A stretch of DNA of 14,689 bases from positions 1 to 14,689 of the forward strand of contig CAZUOL010000067.1 of assembly GCA_964621845.1 (NCBI GenBank), in the 5' to 3' direction. This document shows positions 13,394 to 14,689 of this stretch, in pieces. Positions within the stretch are counted from its first letter, which is position 1, and every line of letters starts with the position of its first letter. The notes under the pieces were generated by a model. That model was given only the letters and a program-made list of their open reading frames with translations. It was not told the origin of the DNA and searched no databases. A program made the position numbers and the translations under genes. Origin of the DNA: CAYRKQ01 sp964621845. GTDB taxonomy: Bacteria; Patescibacteriota; Saccharimonadia; Saccharimonadales; UBA7683.

Positions 13394-13841
13394 ACAGTTG
13401 CGCCTTCCTCACCTCAAGCAGATGCTTCGTAAATGAGCTCAAGTTCAGTGCCGGATCATCGAGATCAACCGTAAACGGTATACGTACCGCGTCCGAACCT
13501 TCATGAACAAACACTGATGCATCGTTGGTAATACGAATTATGTAACAGAAGGAATGTATCACTTCTGGTTCACCGTGCTCAGTGGTCGTTTGGTAGTCTT
13601 CTACTAAAAATTCATGCAGCTTAGTTGCTTCCGGCTCTAGCGCCGTCTCTTCTCGAAGTTCCCTGATCGCTGCTTTTTCAGGCTGACCCTCATCACTTGG
13701 CTCAAACGAGCCGCCCCAATGGTTTACCTTCCCCGGTGTCCAGATCCCAGGCTTGTTATCCCTCTGCTGCAACAGCCAATGATCCTCTGCCTCAAGAATC
13801 AGACAAACAGCGTTATGCAAAGCTTTATTTTTTCCGTTCAC
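13377..13841 (-). CDS. NUDIX hydrolase (variant NUDIX box)
   Basis: NUDIX enzymes cleave nucleoside diphosphates linked to another group; the exact substrate cannot be read here. The 154 residues contain HWGGSFEPSDEGQPEKAAIRELREETAL, which holds the catalytic REL-REE helix. However, the spacing between the GG turn and REL is 2 residues longer than GX5EX7REUXEEXGU, and the final Gly is Ala. The N-terminal HNAVCLILEAEDHWLLQQRDNKPGIWTPGKVNHWGG is the usual first beta-sheet. The start GTG (13839-13841) is the only fitting one; it lies inside the last codons of efp (17-nt overlap) with only a weak ribosome binding site, so translation is probably coupled to efp. It lies between efp and tlyA. A second NUDIX gene lies on the other side of efp. 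Confidence 0.9.
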   Translation of the reverse strand: MNGKNKALHNAVCLILEAEDHWLLQQRDNKPGIWTPGKVNHWGGSFEPSDEGQPEKAAIRELREETALEPEATKLHEFLVEDYQTTTEHGEPEVIHSFCYIIRITNDASVFVHEGSDAVRIPFTVDLDDPALNLSSFTKHLLEVRKAQLYENQA

Positions 13842-14382
13842 GGTAACTGCCGTCTTCAGTGCTCACTGAGATGATATCACCTACCTTGATAAAGGCTGGC
13901 ACCTTCACCTTCAATCCCGTTTCAACGACTGCATCTTTGGTAACTGCGTTGGCGGTGTCACCACGCACAACATCTTCGGCTTCTATAACTTTGAGATATA
14001 GGTTCTTGGGTAATTCTACATTAATCACCACGCTGTCAAAGAATTGCAGATTCAGCTCATCACCTTCTTTCAGATAGCTTTTGGCATCGCCAGCAATATC
14101 AGCCGAAACCGCGAACTGCTCAAAAGTATCTGGGTTCATGAAATGAAATTCGGTATCAGCATACAAAAACTGCACCGGCTGGCTATTTACTGAAGCGGGT
14201 TCAATTTTATCCGCACCTTTAAAGGTTTTTGGGATCACCGAACCATCAAGTAAGTTTTTAAGCTTCACGTTCACAATTGAACCGCCTCGGCCCATCACTT
14301 TTTGAGAATATTCGGTAACCCGGTATGGCTTGCCATCAATCTGAATGACGGTACCTTTTTTTAAATCAGTCGGGTTGTACAT
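13825..14382 (-). CDS. efp: Translation elongation factor P
   Basis: EF-P enters the ribosomal E site and relieves stalling at polyproline stretches. The 185 residues show the three-domain plan: KOW-like domain I (1-63), OB domain II (about 65-125) and domain III (about 130-185) with the signature ETGLKVKVPAFIKVGDIISVSTEDGSYRER. The functional loop in domain I reads KVMGRGGSIVNVKL. The tip residue is Arg (R32) instead of the Lys that is beta-lysylated in E. coli. Arg at this place is rhamnosylated by EarP in beta-proteobacteria and Pseudomonas; no EarP gene is in the window. ATG 14382 has AAGGAGAG close upstream and matches the family N-terminus. It overlaps the preceding and following NUDIX genes by 17 nt each. 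Confidence 0.97.
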   Translation of the reverse strand: MYNPTDLKKGTVIQIDGKPYRVTEYSQKVMGRGGSIVNVKLKNLLDGSVIPKTFKGADKIEPASVNSQPVQFLYADTEFHFMNPDTFEQFAVSADIAGDAKSYLKEGDELNLQFFDSVVINVELPKNLYLKVIEAEDVVRGDTANAVTKDAVVETGLKVKVPAFIKVGDIISVSTEDGSYRERKK

Positions 14383-14689
14383 CCATCTCTCCTTGTTCTT
14401 TCTCTAAAATAAATCGTACTGTTTGTGCAAGATCATCTCGCTTCAGAGCCTCTGTAATACTGAATGACTCTGCACCCACACCTTCGTAAACTTCAAAGTT
14501 GGCATCTGGTATAGCAAGCCCAAAAAGATTAACCTTGCGAAAAACACCAATTCCTTTCGGTACCACTATTAAACCTAGGGAGGTGATAGCATCATCGTAA
14601 CCTCTTAGTGAGGTTTCTTCACGAAGTTCACGTGCTGCCGCCGCAGCAGGTGATTCGCCTGAATCTAAATGACCCCCAAAAAAACCTAA
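14366..14689 (-). CDS. NUDIX hydrolase, C-terminal 107 residues (5' end outside the window)
   Basis: The frame that ends at 14366 stays open to the right edge of the window. Upstream of the GTG at 14566, which a simple ORF call would take as the start, the translation gives LGFFGGHLDSGESP, then AAAAARELREETSL. This is a regular NUDIX box GX5EX7REUXEE with Ser in place of the last Gly. So the short 66-codon frame is only the tail of a real NUDIX gene. The remainder (GYDDAITSLGLIVVPKGIGVFRKVNLFGLAIPDANFEVYEG...) continues the fold, and a helical C-terminus follows. The substrate is unknown. It is the most upstream visible gene of the efp-NUDIX-tlyA operon; its end overlaps efp by 17 nt. Confidence 0.88.
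   Translation of the reverse strand, partial: LGFFGGHLDSGESPAAAAARELREETSLRGYDDAITSLGLIVVPKGIGVFRKVNLFGLAIPDANFEVYEGVGAESFSITEALKRDDLAQTVRFILEKEQGEMDVQPD

Noticed and set aside
14366..14566. 66-codon stand-alone gene before efp
   Set aside because: The frame continues upstream to the window edge with a full NUDIX box, so it is only the tail of a larger gene.
1..14689. Alternative genetic code (TGA read as Gly, as in Gracilibacteria or SR1)
   Set aside because: TGA is the functional stop of pilM, pilO, the PH-domain gene and both NUDIX genes, with proper starts directly behind several of them.
1..14689. CRISPR array, tRNA, rRNA or transposase
   Set aside because: Nothing with the needed repeat spacing, clover-leaf or protein motifs was seen by reading; a covariance-model search was not possible here.

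Overview
The window looks like chromosomal DNA from an uncultured monoderm bacterium of the Patescibacteria/CPR, most likely Candidatus Saccharibacteria (TM7). This placement is an inference. It rests on a compact pilM-N-O-(small membrane protein)-B-T type IV pilus operon without PilP or PilQ, small single-copy housekeeping genes packed with overlaps, a standard genetic code (TGA is a normal stop here), and an apparently leaderless style of transcription. No rRNA, tRNA, CRISPR array or transposase was recognised.

Left part (1-7431, all on the minus strand): one long pilus operon, read from right to left. A good sigma70-type promoter (7403-7431) sits directly behind the preceding gene. It drives a 160-residue membrane protein of unknown function, a roughly 750-residue secreted protein with an Ig-like module (candidate pilus-associated adhesin or tip protein), pilM, pilN, pilO, a 79-residue membrane protein, pilB and pilT (cut by the window edge). 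PilM, PilN and PilO would form the inner-membrane alignment platform. PilB powers extension and PilT retraction. No pilin, PilC or prepilin peptidase lies inside the window. PilB lacks the usual cysteine zinc motif.

Middle part (7433-10883): an aldehyde dehydrogenase and an ITPA/HAM1-type nucleotide pyrophosphatase form a two-gene minus-strand operon. It diverges from ychF across only 38 bp that hold two overlapping promoters. A 129-residue membrane protein of unknown function converges on ychF.

Right part (10884-14689): a roughly 350-bp spacer carries a dRS3-like palindrome. A bacterial PH-domain protein (minus) and a CRP/FNR-family regulator (plus) diverge across an intergenic region that contains a perfect TGTGA-N6-TCACA operator inside a wider palindrome. 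The regulator's recognition helix has the R-E-T-x-x-R residues expected for that operator. It ends tail-to-tail with a minus-strand translation/nucleotide operon: NUDIX hydrolase (partial), efp, second NUDIX hydrolase, tlyA. All three junctions in that operon are overlaps of exactly 17 nt.

A general theme is two kinds of gene start. Four genes at transcription-unit heads have a -10 hexamer only 6-7 nt before the start codon and no Shine-Dalgarno sequence. Most operon-internal genes, and two further unit-head genes, have clear AAGGAG/GGAGG-type sites.
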